This document shows positions 52,819 to 60,958 of a stretch of DNA of 64,000 nucleotides, piece by piece. How positions within the stretch are numbered: position 1 is the stretch's first letter; each line of letters starts with the position of its first letter. The DNA is taken from the NCBI RefSeq assembly GCF_007859915.1, contig NZ_SJPM01000001.1, positions 671,502 to 735,501 of the forward strand, given 5' to 3'. The DNA comes from Neorhodopirellula pilleata. GTDB lineage: Bacteria; Planctomycetota; Planctomycetia; Pirellulales; Pirellulaceae. Position numbers and translations under genes: made by a program. Below the pieces are notes generated by a model. That model saw nothing but the letters and a program-made list of their open reading frames with translations. It was not told where the DNA came from and did not search any database.

Positions 52819-55326
52819 ATGAACGCTCTTGCCACCGAACCGATGATCGCCGAAATACCCGATTCCCACCATTGCAGTGCAGCGGCGAGATTCGCTCAAA
52901 CGCTTGCCGGCGTGTGCGGGAAAATAACGCCGGTGTGGCCGCTGGATGACTACGTCGCGATGAATCCTTATGCGGGTTTTGCCGACCAAACGTTGATCCA
53001 ATGCCATCAGTCATTCCGCCGATTCTGTGACGGCACGTTGTTGATGCCGATGCACTACTACGCGGCCCAGTTCAGCGAGGGCAAGGTGACCCGATCGGAC
53101 ATCGCCGAAGCGATCCGGCAGACCGAAGAATCACTTGTTGACTCGAGTGAGCTGCCATCGTTGGCGGAGATCGTGTTCACGCTCAATCAATCGCTTCGGC
53201 GTCAAGCCAGCGTGATCGAATTCGGAACCAAAAACGAGCCTCCTGAAGGACGATGGGGTACGGCGATCATTGAAGAGATCTCGCGGCATTGTTCAGCCCA
53301 CTATGACCAGGGCCAAGCCACATGGGCGAGCCCCTTTCGAAGTCGATCGCTTTACGACGCATGGCGAGAGATGATGAAACTGGATCGAAAGTTTGAATGG
53401 ATGGGCGTGAGTCAATTCCGTCAGTTCGTCAGCGAACTGCCCGACGATCCTGCTGACGCCATTCTGGCACTGTTGATTCGACTCAATGTCCCTGAATCGC
53501 AGTGGGAATCGTTCTTGCTATCGCGTGCTTTTACCGTGCCCGGTTGGTCGGCATGGGCCAAATATCAAGGCGTCATGGCGGAGCGATCCGGCGGAATCGC
53601 CGACGAAGACTTGATCGGCTTATTAGCCATTCGATTGGCATACGACACCGCGCTCGGACATCCTATTTCGTACTGCGATCATTTGCGTTCCGAACCGGCT
53701 TCGGCGGACGTTTGGGTGCGAACGATTCTATTGCGGGCAACGGAGATCGCCATTCAGAATCGAATTCTCGAATCCATCAAGCAAGCCCGGCTCGAAAGGC
53801 CGCTCTCGACGGTTTCGAATGCAGCGTCCATTGACCCGGCGACGTCGGATACGGCGAAGGCAACGAATCCGTTGGCTCAAATGGTGTTTTGCATCGATGT
53901 GCGGTCTGAGCGAATTCGTCGCCATATCGAGGCGGTCACATCCGGCATCGAAACGTTCGGGTTTGCCGGGTTCTTCGGTTTGCCGATTGAGTTTGTGCCA
54001 CTGGGTCGCCAGAGCGGTTCGGGTCAGGTGCCCGTGCTGTTGACACCGCAATTCCAGGTTCATGAAACCATTGCGGGTGTCAGCGACGACGAAGTCGAAA
54101 CCGCCGCTCAGCAACGCGCCGTCATTCGCTCGTGGCGAAAGTCGTGGAAACAGTTCGCCACCTCCGCGGTCGGATGTTTTTCATTCGTCGAAACAACCGG
54201 CTTGTTGTCTGCGGGCTCATTGCTTTCCCGCACGTTACGGATCGACCGATCGGGGTGGCGAGGCCCCAGTAATCCGAGTCGCGACGCAATCGGTCCGAAC
54301 CATCAACTTCGGTTGACGCTCGCCAACTTGGAAGAGCAAGGGATCACGTTACCCAAACGAATCGAAATGGCGACCGCCGTCTTAACGAATTTAGGAATCA
54401 CCCGCGATTTTGCCCGATTGGTCGTGTTCTGTGGTCACGCGAGTCAAACGGAGAACAACCCCTTGCAGGCCGGCTTGGATTGTGGGGCTTGTGGCGGTCA
54501 CTCGGGTGAATCCAACGCAAGGTTTGCGGCGATGTTGATCAACCAACCTGCTGTGCGAGCTGGCCTGGCTGAGACGGGGATCGTGATTCCCGAGTCGACC
54601 CATTTTTTGCCCGCCGTTCACAACACAACCACCGACGAGATCGTTTTCTATGACTTGCAAGACGTTCCCGCTTCCCATCAAAACGATTTGAAGGAGTTGC
54701 AAGAAGGTACGGCCGCCGCCACTCGATTGACCCAAGCCGAACGCATGCCGTTGGTGGCGAGCGATTCGATCACGGACTTGCTCAGGCGAAGCCTGGATTG
54801 GTCCGAGGTCCGACCCGAATGGGGATTAGCGGGCAATGCGGCGTTCATTGCCGCGCCCCGAACATTCACCGAGTCGATTGACTTGAACGGACGCGCGTTT
54901 CTGCATAGCTACGACGAATCGGCCGACCCGCATTCGCAGGTGCTCGAAACCATCATGACGGCCCCACTTGTGGTTGCGCATTTAATCAACATGCAGTATT
55001 ACGCATCGACGGTCGACAACGAACACTTCGGTAGCGGTTCCAAAACGGTTCACAACATCGTCGGCGGATTTGGCGTTTTGTCGGGCAATGGCGGCGATTT
55101 GCAAACCGGTTTACCGATTCAATCGCTTCACGACGGGAAAAAGTGGATTCACGAACCAGTTCGATTGCTGGGTATTCTGGCGGCCCATCGATCGGCGATC
55201 GACGGAGTGTTGGCCAAGCATGCGGGATTACGCCAATCGATTCTCAATGGTTGGTTGAATCTGATCGCGATCGAAGACGGACAACCCTACCGATGCACCC
55301 ATACAGGACAATGGGAAGCCGTCTAG
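52819..55326 (+). CDS. dabA: DabA: DUF2309 (UPF0753) carbonic anhydrase-like subunit
   Basis: An 835-residue peripheral membrane protein that with DabB forms the DAB inorganic carbon pump, converting CO2 to bicarbonate inside the cell in one direction. The N-terminal block WPLDDYVAMNPYAGF is typical of the family. Zinc-site residues, by comparison with Halothiobacillus DabA, are C358 and D360 in MVFCIDVRSERIRRH, H540 in VVFCGHASQT and C555 in LDCGACGGHSGESNAR; the 15-residue His-Cys spacing matches. The ATG at 52819 is preferred; a TTG at 52759 overlapping the dabB stop would add 20 residues. The stop codon TAG is formed by the left end of a repeat element (55323-55555). Confidence 0.94.
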   Translation: MNALATEPMIAEIPDSHHCSAAARFAQTLAGVCGKITPVWPLDDYVAMNPYAGFADQTLIQCHQSFRRFCDGTLLMPMHYYAAQFSEGKVTRSDIAEAIRQTEESLVDSSELPSLAEIVFTLNQSLRRQASVIEFGTKNEPPEGRWGTAIIEEISRHCSAHYDQGQATWASPFRSRSLYDAWREMMKLDRKFEWMGVSQFRQFVSELPDDPADAILALLIRLNVPESQWESFLLSRAFTVPGWSAWAKYQGVMAERSGGIADEDLIGLLAIRLAYDTALGHPISYCDHLRSEPASADVWVRTILLRATEIAIQNRILESIKQARLERPLSTVSNAASIDPATSDTAKATNPLAQMVFCIDVRSERIRRHIEAVTSGIETFGFAGFFGLPIEFVPLGRQSGSGQVPVLLTPQFQVHETIAGVSDDEVETAAQQRAVIRSWRKSWKQFATSAVGCFSFVETTGLLSAGSLLSRTLRIDRSGWRGPSNPSRDAIGPNHQLRLTLANLEEQGITLPKRIEMATAVLTNLGITRDFARLVVFCGHASQTENNPLQAGLDCGACGGHSGESNARFAAMLINQPAVRAGLAETGIVIPESTHFLPAVHNTTTDEIVFYDLQDVPASHQNDLKELQEGTAAATRLTQAERMPLVASDSITDLLRRSLDWSEVRPEWGLAGNAAFIAAPRTFTESIDLNGRAFLHSYDESADPHSQVLETIMTAPLVVAHLINMQYYASTVDNEHFGSGSKTVHNIVGGFGVLSGNGGDLQTGLPIQSLHDGKKWIHEPVRLLGILAAHRSAIDGVLAKHAGLRQSILNGWLNLIAIEDGQPYRCTHTGQWEAV

Positions 55327-55555
55327 TGCTTCGTCAATATTTAAAAATGGGTTGGCTTAAAACGTGGCACGGTGGTCCCCACCGTGATTCTCGAAACGTG
55401 GCACGGTGGTCCCCACCGTGATTCTCGAAACGTGGCACGGTGGTCCCCACCGTGATTCTCGAAACGTGGCACGGTGGTCCCCACCGTGATTCTCGACGGA
55501 GGACCGTCGAGCCACGTTGTTGACACCCTAACGTCAAATGTGGTTGAAGCACTAG
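55323..55555. repeat. CTAGTGCTTC-type repeat element with four 34-bp tandem copies
   Basis: A 233-bp element bounded by CTAGTGCTTC and GAAGCACTAG (perfect 10-bp inverted tips); longer partial inverted homology continues inward. Within it are four exact tandem copies of a 34-bp unit at 55360-55393, 55394-55427, 55428-55461 and 55462-55495, each containing GGTGGTCCCCACC, itself palindromic. A second short hairpin (CGACGGAGGACCGTCG) follows. The element at 27910-28040 is the same type with one unit. Here the left tip provides the TAG stop codon of dabA. No coding capacity. Confidence 0.88.
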
Positions 55556-55561
55556 AAGAAT

Positions 55562-56311
55562 TCATCGCGTGGCGGACTTGATTGAACTGAGTCCTCCGTC
55601 GACGGCGATGTCTTGGCCGGTGATCCAGCTCTGTTCAGGTGAGAGTAACCAGGCGATCAGGGAAGCGATGTCGCCCGGCTCGCCGAGACGCCCCAGCGGG
55701 TGCATCGCGCGGCTGGCTTCGGCTGAACGTTCATTTTTCCAGACACGAGCGGTTAACTCCGTTTGCACAAGCCCCGGAGCGACCGTGTTGATCCGGACAC
55801 CTCCGGCACCATAGGTGGCTGCGGCCGCTCGCGCCATTGCGACCACGCCCGCTTTGGCGGCGGCGATCGCTTCGTGGCTGGTCAGTCCGATCGCGGCTCC
55901 GCCGCTGGACATCAACACCAACGAACCACCGCCGTTCTTTTTCAAGCGGGGAGCGATCGTTCGAACCACACCGAACGCGGTCACCAGGTTTTGATTGATG
56001 ACGTCAAGAAGCTCTTCCTTGCTCGTCAGGTGAGCGGGCTTAAGCAATATCGAACCGGCCAAGTTCGCCGCGCCGTCGAGGTTGCCGAACTGTTCGATGG
56101 CTTGATCGGCGATCTCGGCGAGACGATCCCAGTCGGTGGCATCACCGGCTGCGTAGGGTTGTCCCAACTCTTCGGCCAACGCGGAAAGTTTTTCTTCGTT
56201 GCGACCGACCATCATCACGCGGTTGCCCGCAGCGGTTAGACGTCGGCACAAATCGGAACCAATCCCTCCGGCGGCTCCGACGATGATGTAAGCAGATTGA
56301 TGATCGGACAT
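55562..56311 (-). CDS. Short-chain dehydrogenase/reductase-like protein lacking the catalytic Tyr
   Basis: A 249-residue Rossmann-fold SDR protein. The cofactor motif is IIVGAAGGIGSDLCRRL, followed by DGAANLAGSI (NAG-type), VLMSSGGAA with the active-site Ser, and the C-terminal TVAPGLVQTEL and WITGQDIAVDGGLSS. In the catalytic YxxxK position it reads HEAIAAAKAGV: the Lys is present, but the Tyr is Ile. Classical oxidoreduction by the family mechanism should be impaired. The gene uses the ATG at 56311; a GTG at 56320 is possible. It stands between a repeat element and a divergent small gene, so context gives no substrate. Confidence 0.88.
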   Translation of the reverse strand: MSDHQSAYIIVGAAGGIGSDLCRRLTAAGNRVMMVGRNEEKLSALAEELGQPYAAGDATDWDRLAEIADQAIEQFGNLDGAANLAGSILLKPAHLTSKEELLDVINQNLVTAFGVVRTIAPRLKKNGGGSLVLMSSGGAAIGLTSHEAIAAAKAGVVAMARAAAATYGAGGVRINTVAPGLVQTELTARVWKNERSAEASRAMHPLGRLGEPGDIASLIAWLLSPEQSWITGQDIAVDGGLSSIKSATR

Positions 56312-56332
56312 GTCATTCACAAATAGAGTAAG

Positions 56333-56429
56333 AGCCTATCCGAAAAGGGGTCTGACCCTCTCCGGCTATACCAGAAAAGCAACGATTATCGAATCGCGTC
56401 AAAGGGTCAGCCCCCTTTTCGAATAGGCT
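56333..56429. repeat. Inverted repeat with 27-nt arms
   Basis: Left arm 56333-56359 begins AGCCTATCCGAAAAGGGG and contains TCTGACCCT; right arm 56403-56429 is its near-perfect inverse (three mismatches), ending GAATAGGCT. The 43-nt middle has no symmetry. Long, near-perfect arms and no gene fit a non-autonomous element or a repeat of the REP/MITE kind; no other copy is in the window. Confidence 0.75.
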
Positions 56430-56671
56430 GTCGAAGTAATCGATGTAAGTCAGGGTATCGCGTCGGCAACTACCCATCGTCCGCATTGATCGGGTTGTTC
56501 GGTTTCTTATGTCTGTTTCCTTTCCGACACTCCGACGCGGTTGTGCGACGTCACTGATGAACGATTATTTTCATCGTCCACCGTGTCGATAAGAATCTTT
56601 ATCACCGGCTCATTCAACCGAGATGGCTGCGGCTCCAAGCTGACGCGGCGATCTCAAACGCGGCTGATCTC

Positions 56672-56744
56672 GCGAAAATCAAACCCTCCCCTAAGCCGAT
56701 TTTCGCACGGCATGTTCTGGCACCCACACCAGTCAGACATGCCG
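56672..56744 (+). ncRNA. Two consecutive strong hairpins in the leader of the 56809 gene
   Basis: GCGAAAATC (56672-56680) pairs perfectly with GATTTTCGC (56698-56706). Immediately after, CGGCATGT plus CTGG (56708-56720) pairs with CCAG and ACATGCCG (56729-56744). A weaker pair GAGAT/ATCTC lies before them at about 56622-56655. They are 65 nt before the ATG at 56809. The compact series suggests a structured 5' leader, possibly regulatory, of no class that I recognise. Confidence 0.45.
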
Positions 56745-56808
56745 GATCAGTACCGCGGCCTCTCAAAGGCGCAAACGAATCACCACGACCTTTTCAAAGA
56801 GAACACCC

Positions 56809-57150
56809 ATGGCAAAGAAAGACACCTTTCGGGTCGTCGCACGTGGCAGCGACGGTTCGTTGCAAATCCGTGACTATCTAACGATCGATCCCTTGACCGA
56901 AAGTCACGAACAAATCGGCATTGACGATTGCAGCACCGATTTAGCCTTGCGCGGGTTGCCTGTTTTTCGCGGATTAATCGGTCCGATGCCCGAGGGCAAG
57001 AACATCGTGCGATACGAAACGCCTGAAGTGTTTGAGATGCTCACCAAGGAGTGGGGCGTGACCAAACCGAAGAAGCGTCGTCGACGAACGACCGCCGCCG
57101 CCGATGCTGAAAATCAAGACAGCGAAAACTCGGAGCAGCAGGTCGCCTAG
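56809..57150 (+). CDS. Small conserved protein with basic Lys/Arg tail
   Basis: A 113-residue protein: MAKKDTFRVVARGSDGSLQIRDYLTID, then a mixed alpha/beta part (IDDCSTDLALRGLPVFRGLIGPMPEGKNIVRYETPEVFEMLTKEWGV), and a basic stretch KPKKRRRRTT followed by an acidic Gln/Glu tail. The composition suggests a nucleic-acid or ribosome contact, but no domain is recognised. The leader has two strong hairpins. Its stop overlaps the convergent CxxCH protein gene by 4 bp. Confidence 0.75.
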   Translation: MAKKDTFRVVARGSDGSLQIRDYLTIDPLTESHEQIGIDDCSTDLALRGLPVFRGLIGPMPEGKNIVRYETPEVFEMLTKEWGVTKPKKRRRRTTAAADAENQDSENSEQQVA

Positions 57151-58163
57151 CGATATTGTTCGTGGCAGTCGCTACAGCTTTGTGTGATCGCGCCCACGGC
57201 GGTGCGAACGGCCTCGAAGTCTTGCCGTTCGATCGCCGCAACGACCGAGCGGGAAGCTTTGGTCATCGCTCCACTAAGCATCGCGTAATCTTCGTCTTCG
57301 GCGTCGTCCATGCCTTCTTGGACAAGGATGACGCCGAGGACCGATAATAACTCGGCCAAACGCTTGACCGAATCGACGTTCTCTTGAGCCGTTGCTGCGT
57401 CTCGTGATTGGTCACTGATCCGATTGAGTAGCTCTTCGGCGTATTGCATCAGTGGTCCGCGGTCGGCGATCATTTCCCAATCGTTGGGTTCTTCACTCGC
57501 TTTGGCGGCCGTTAATCCGGAACCCGAAACGAGGTCTTGCAAATCCGCCTTGCGAAGTTGTGCTTCGTTGTACACCGGAGTCGAACCTGCGGCGCACGCC
57601 AGTGCTGTTTTGGCCGTTAAATCTCGCGCCGTTTTCGCTTCCGATTTCCACCGCACATCGCCGGAATATTCACTGATCACGGCAAACAAGGACGCCAGGA
57701 CGCTCAAATGTAGGCGAGCATCCTGATATCCACCGCCGTTGAACGCGCCTGGGGTGGTGATCGACGAGTCGTATTTCAACTTGACGCGTTTGATTTCGTC
57801 CTCCAGCGAGATCGGCGAAATCAACTTATTCCATCCGCCACCGCTGTCACCGGACTCATCTTCGTTCGCCGTCGACGCATTGGCGGACACCGTTGCGGCA
57901 TCCGCTTGGCGAAGTTTCGACAGTGTCGGTCGTTCGCCGCGGAACGCACTCGACAAATCGGAAAAAAAGATCCGAGAGGTGACCGCGTTATTGAACTCGG
58001 GCGGCTGGGCTCGCTGAGATTGAGCAATCGCGTCGGTTTGGGAACCCAGCATAGTCAGCAGGAACATCGACGCGACCAGCTGCGACGTTGGTATTGTATG
58101 GTTACGGCGTAGCCGCCTCGCAAGTGAATTCAAAATCATGGCCACATTCTCTGTTTTCATCAT
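57147..58163 (-). CDS. Exported protein ending in a heme-binding CxxCH motif
   Basis: A 338-residue protein with a signal sequence (TSQLVASMFLLTMLGSQTDAIAQ). Most of it is helical and of no recognised family (LHLSVLASLFAVISEYSG, YAEELLNRISDQSRD, VAAIERQDFEAVRTAVGAI). The last nine residues read CSDCHEQYR: a CxxCH c-type heme site at the extreme C-terminus, the arrangement of cytochrome c'-like four-helix proteins. It may be a c'-type monoheme cytochrome with an added N-terminal part. Starts at 58196 (ATG), 58163, 58160 and 58139 are all possible; I chose the ATG pair at 58163/58160. recG lies upstream on the same strand with about 70-100 bp between. Confidence 0.8.
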   Translation of the reverse strand: MMKTENVAMILNSLARRLRRNHTIPTSQLVASMFLLTMLGSQTDAIAQSQRAQPPEFNNAVTSRIFFSDLSSAFRGERPTLSKLRQADAATVSANASTANEDESGDSGGGWNKLISPISLEDEIKRVKLKYDSSITTPGAFNGGGYQDARLHLSVLASLFAVISEYSGDVRWKSEAKTARDLTAKTALACAAGSTPVYNEAQLRKADLQDLVSGSGLTAAKASEEPNDWEMIADRGPLMQYAEELLNRISDQSRDAATAQENVDSVKRLAELLSVLGVILVQEGMDDAEDEDYAMLSGAMTKASRSVVAAIERQDFEAVRTAVGAITQSCSDCHEQYR

Positions 58164-58264
58164 CAGCCCGGTCGACACGTCATCCCGAAGACGCATTGAT
58201 TATATCCGCACCCGACACCGGTGTTGATGGCGGTTGGCCAATTAAACTGAAATTGAGACTGCTG

Positions 58265-60514
58265 CTACGCCCCATCCCCCAAATCAAGCCGTTCGCCATA
58301 GCGGCGTAGGACTTGTTCTTTGAGCATGGCCAATTCGGGAGCGTCCATTATCGGGTCCTCGTCGATCAGTTCCTGGGCCATTTCACGAGCGACCTTCAAC
58401 ACTTCCACATCACGGCTCAAGTCAGCGATGCGTAGAGGCGGCAATCCGCTTTGTTTTTGTCCTAACAAATCACCCGGCCCGCGCAATCGGAAGTCCGCTT
58501 CGGCGAGTTCGAAACCGTCCGACGTTTGTTCAAACACTTTCAATCGTTCGCTATCTTCCGGTGATCGCTCGCCATCGGTGAACACGCACACGTGGCCGGC
58601 GTGCACGCCGCGAGAAACTCGGCCGCGTAATTGGTGCAACTGGGCTAATCCGAACCGGTTCCCGCCCAATATGGTCATCACGGTCGCGTTGGCCACGTCC
58701 ACTCCGACTTCGATCACCGTCGTCGTGACGAGAATATCGATCTCGCCTTCGGCAAATCGGTCCATGACCGCCTGCTTTGCTTCCGGTTTCATCCGGCCGT
58801 GCAGAAGCTCGACCCGCAGTTCTGGGAATACTTCATGGCTCAATTGCTCGTATACGCGGTTGACCGACGTCACGTCTTCGACATCCTCCGGTGCAGTTTC
58901 AGGTGTTTCGGATTCGTCACCGACCCGCGGCGCTACGACGTAGACTTGTCGGCCTTCGGCCACCCGTTGTCGAATGAACTCCCACCAACGGTTTTTCCAG
59001 CCGTCGCTAGCCAGGTACGTGTGAACCTCACCGCGACCGGAAGGTTTTTCACGCAGCGTGCTCAAGTCCACATCGCCGAACTGCGTCATCGCGACGCTTC
59101 GTGGGATCGGTGTCGCCGACATCACGAGATAGTGTGGGTCGATGCCGCCGAGTCGCAATCGCACTCGTTGCTTGACGCCGAACTTGTGTTGTTCGTCGAT
59201 CACGCACAGCCCTAGCGAATGAAATTCGATATCGAATATCAATGCTTGAGTGCCGACGATCAGATTAATTTCGCCCGAGGCGATCGAGCGAAGTGTTTCA
59301 CGTCGCTGCGACGCCGAAAGCGAACCGCATAACAATCCGACCTTCACTTGGCTGTCCGCGAGAATCGTCGTCAAGGTTCGAAAATGCTGTCGCGCCAGCA
59401 CTTCAGTGGGCACCATGATGGTCGCTTGGTGACCGCAGGCGACCGCCATCATCATTGCGAAGATCGCCACGACGGTCTTGCCACTTCCTACGTCCCCTTG
59501 AAGCAATCGATTCATGGGAAATTGTCGCTGCATTTCCGAAGCGACCGTTTCAATGACTCGCAACTGATCGCCGGTCAACTCGAACGGGAAACGCCGCAGA
59601 ATGCGTTGCTTGATTTGAGGACTGCATGTCATCGGCGGTGCCCGCAATCGCCCCGTCAGCGTTTGACGGCGCATGGCCAATGCCAATTGCATGACAAACA
59701 ATTCTTGAAAGACCAACCGCATCTTCGCGGCATTCAAAGTCTGCTCGGATGCCGGGCAATGAATGCTTCGCAGTGTTTGTGAAATCGACGGAAGTATGTC
59801 CCCGATATCCATCCCCGCATTCTTCAAGGCGTCAGCGATTGCGATGCGCAGGGGTTCGGGCATCACCTCTTTGACCTGGTCGGCCACTTCGTTACAGACC
59901 GTTCGCGTCAGTTGGCGTAGTTCGTATTCCTTGACGCCTTCGGTCAGTGGGTAGACCGGTAAAATCTCACCTTGGTGTTCATGAGCCGAGGCGAACTCTT
60001 CGTCGTCGAGTATTTCGTACTTGGGGTGGGTGAATTCCCAACGCAGCCCCGCCAATTTGGGAGCGCCGCTGAGCCGCACCGCCACACCGAATTTCAGCTG
60101 ATCGGCGCGAAACGGCTGATTGAAAAACAGAAGCCTCACGGCCCCAGACTCATTCTCGACGATCGCCCCGAAAACCGATTTCCCGGGCGAGCGAGAGGCC
60201 AATTCACATTCGGTGATGCGGCCGATCAAGGTCGCCGGTTGCCCTTCGCGAAGCTCGTCGACGCGGGTCGGCGGCGGAGGGAATTGATGGTCCCGAGGGA
60301 AAAAAAACAGTACATCTTGCGTTTTTCGCAGCCCTAAACGGGCGAACCGGTCTGCGCGAGACCATCCGATCCCCGGCATCGCTTTGAGTGTCGTCGACAA
60401 CGTCACCCGCGGTTCATCGGCTGCGGAATCCGCCGCCAAAGGGAGCTCAGATGATTGGGGACTTGGGTCGGACAAGGCTACATTCAACGATAAGAGGCCG
60501 GGAATCAAACTCAA
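58265..60514 (-). CDS. recG: ATP-dependent DNA helicase RecG
   Basis: Remodels stalled replication forks and branched recombination intermediates. The 749-residue protein has the N-terminal wedge/OB domain (MPGIGWSRADRFARLGLRKTQDVLFFFPRDH, ATLIGRITECELASRSPGKS), the helicase motifs with Walker A LLQGDVGSGKTVVA, motif II LCVIDEQHKFGVKQR (DEQH), motif III VMSATPIPRS, and C-terminal motifs with TTVIEVGVDVANATVM and QLHQLRGRVSRG. The start is a TTG at 60514, as no ATG precedes the wedge domain; the first 40 residues are not conserved. The tRNA-Leu gene lies upstream on the opposite strand. Confidence 0.95.
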   Translation of the reverse strand: MSLIPGLLSLNVALSDPSPQSSELPLAADSAADEPRVTLSTTLKAMPGIGWSRADRFARLGLRKTQDVLFFFPRDHQFPPPPTRVDELREGQPATLIGRITECELASRSPGKSVFGAIVENESGAVRLLFFNQPFRADQLKFGVAVRLSGAPKLAGLRWEFTHPKYEILDDEEFASAHEHQGEILPVYPLTEGVKEYELRQLTRTVCNEVADQVKEVMPEPLRIAIADALKNAGMDIGDILPSISQTLRSIHCPASEQTLNAAKMRLVFQELFVMQLALAMRRQTLTGRLRAPPMTCSPQIKQRILRRFPFELTGDQLRVIETVASEMQRQFPMNRLLQGDVGSGKTVVAIFAMMMAVACGHQATIMVPTEVLARQHFRTLTTILADSQVKVGLLCGSLSASQRRETLRSIASGEINLIVGTQALIFDIEFHSLGLCVIDEQHKFGVKQRVRLRLGGIDPHYLVMSATPIPRSVAMTQFGDVDLSTLREKPSGRGEVHTYLASDGWKNRWWEFIRQRVAEGRQVYVVAPRVGDESETPETAPEDVEDVTSVNRVYEQLSHEVFPELRVELLHGRMKPEAKQAVMDRFAEGEIDILVTTTVIEVGVDVANATVMTILGGNRFGLAQLHQLRGRVSRGVHAGHVCVFTDGERSPEDSERLKVFEQTSDGFELAEADFRLRGPGDLLGQKQSGLPPLRIADLSRDVEVLKVAREMAQELIDEDPIMDAPELAMLKEQVLRRYGERLDLGDGA

Positions 60515-60601
60515 TATAGCGTTTCGAGGCCCAGATCATCAGAAGGCATCGGGAACGTCTTGTGGGCGTTCGGGTCAGCGGATATTCTTGTGCCTTGCCT
60601 C

Positions 60602-60687
60602 GCGGATGTGGCGGAATTGGCAGACGCGCTAGACTCAGGATCTAGTGCCCGTTTTAGGGCGTGGAGGTTCGAATCCTCTCATCCGTA
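60602..60687 (+). tRNA. tRNA-Leu (anticodon CAG)
   Basis: An 86-nt type II tRNA. The acceptor stem GCGGATG pairs with CATCCGT (one G-U), with discriminator A at 60687. The anticodon stem CTAGA/TCTAG encloses loop CTCAGGA, giving anticodon CAG, which reads the Leu codon CUG. The long variable arm (TGCCCGTTTTAGGGCG) is typical of Leu, and the T-loop reads GGTTCGAATCC. The CCA end is not encoded. Confidence 0.95.
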
Positions 60688-60882
60688 TTTCTTTAACGCG
60701 GAATCGTGCTCACCCGCGATTGCAAATCCAGTTCTTGATGGAGCGACCTTCCCAACGGTAAAAAAAGCAATCTTGGGTCGCGTTCGCTGTCCGTTCGACG
60801 CAAGTAGTCAAAGCATTCGGGAATTGGGTGCGGCAACGACGTGCATCCAACCATGGCAGCTCAGATTCTGCGGTGAACCGTA

Positions 60883-60921
60883 TATCCGGCAATAAATGCT
60901 AAATATCCGGCAATAAATGCT
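60883..60921 (+). repeat. Direct duplication at the upstream start of the J-like/lectin gene
   Basis: ATATCCGGCAATAAATGCT occurs twice in tandem with two bases between the copies. Each copy ends in ATG, so one in-frame start (60917) comes from the second copy. A recent slippage or tandem duplication is likely; the real start may be the downstream ATG at 60959. Confidence 0.7.
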
Positions 60922-60958
60922 TATTGTCGCTGAGCAAATCAACGACGACGGAGTCCAG

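Larger units (their letters stand above)
56312..56808. other. Gene-free gap with an inverted repeat and a structured leader
   Basis: A 497-bp gap between divergent genes. Near the SDR gene lies an imperfect inverted repeat with 27-nt arms (56333-56359 and 56403-56429; AGCCTATCCGAAAAGGGG at the left end). Near the other gene are two strong hairpins in a row, 56672-56706 and 56708-56744, described separately. Between about 56430 and 56620 I see no specific feature; promoters for both genes must lie here. Confidence 0.65.

Noticed and set aside
55360..55495. CRISPR array
   Set aside because: The four 34-bp copies are directly adjacent without spacers, and no cas gene is in the window.
55334..55565. 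Minus-strand open frames with repeated GGDHRATF/RESRWGPPCHV sequence
   Set aside because: They are only the translation of the 34-bp tandem repeat in different frames.
60560..60895. Open frame running through the tRNA-Leu gene
   Set aside because: Part of the translation is the tRNA itself; no domain and no relatives expected.
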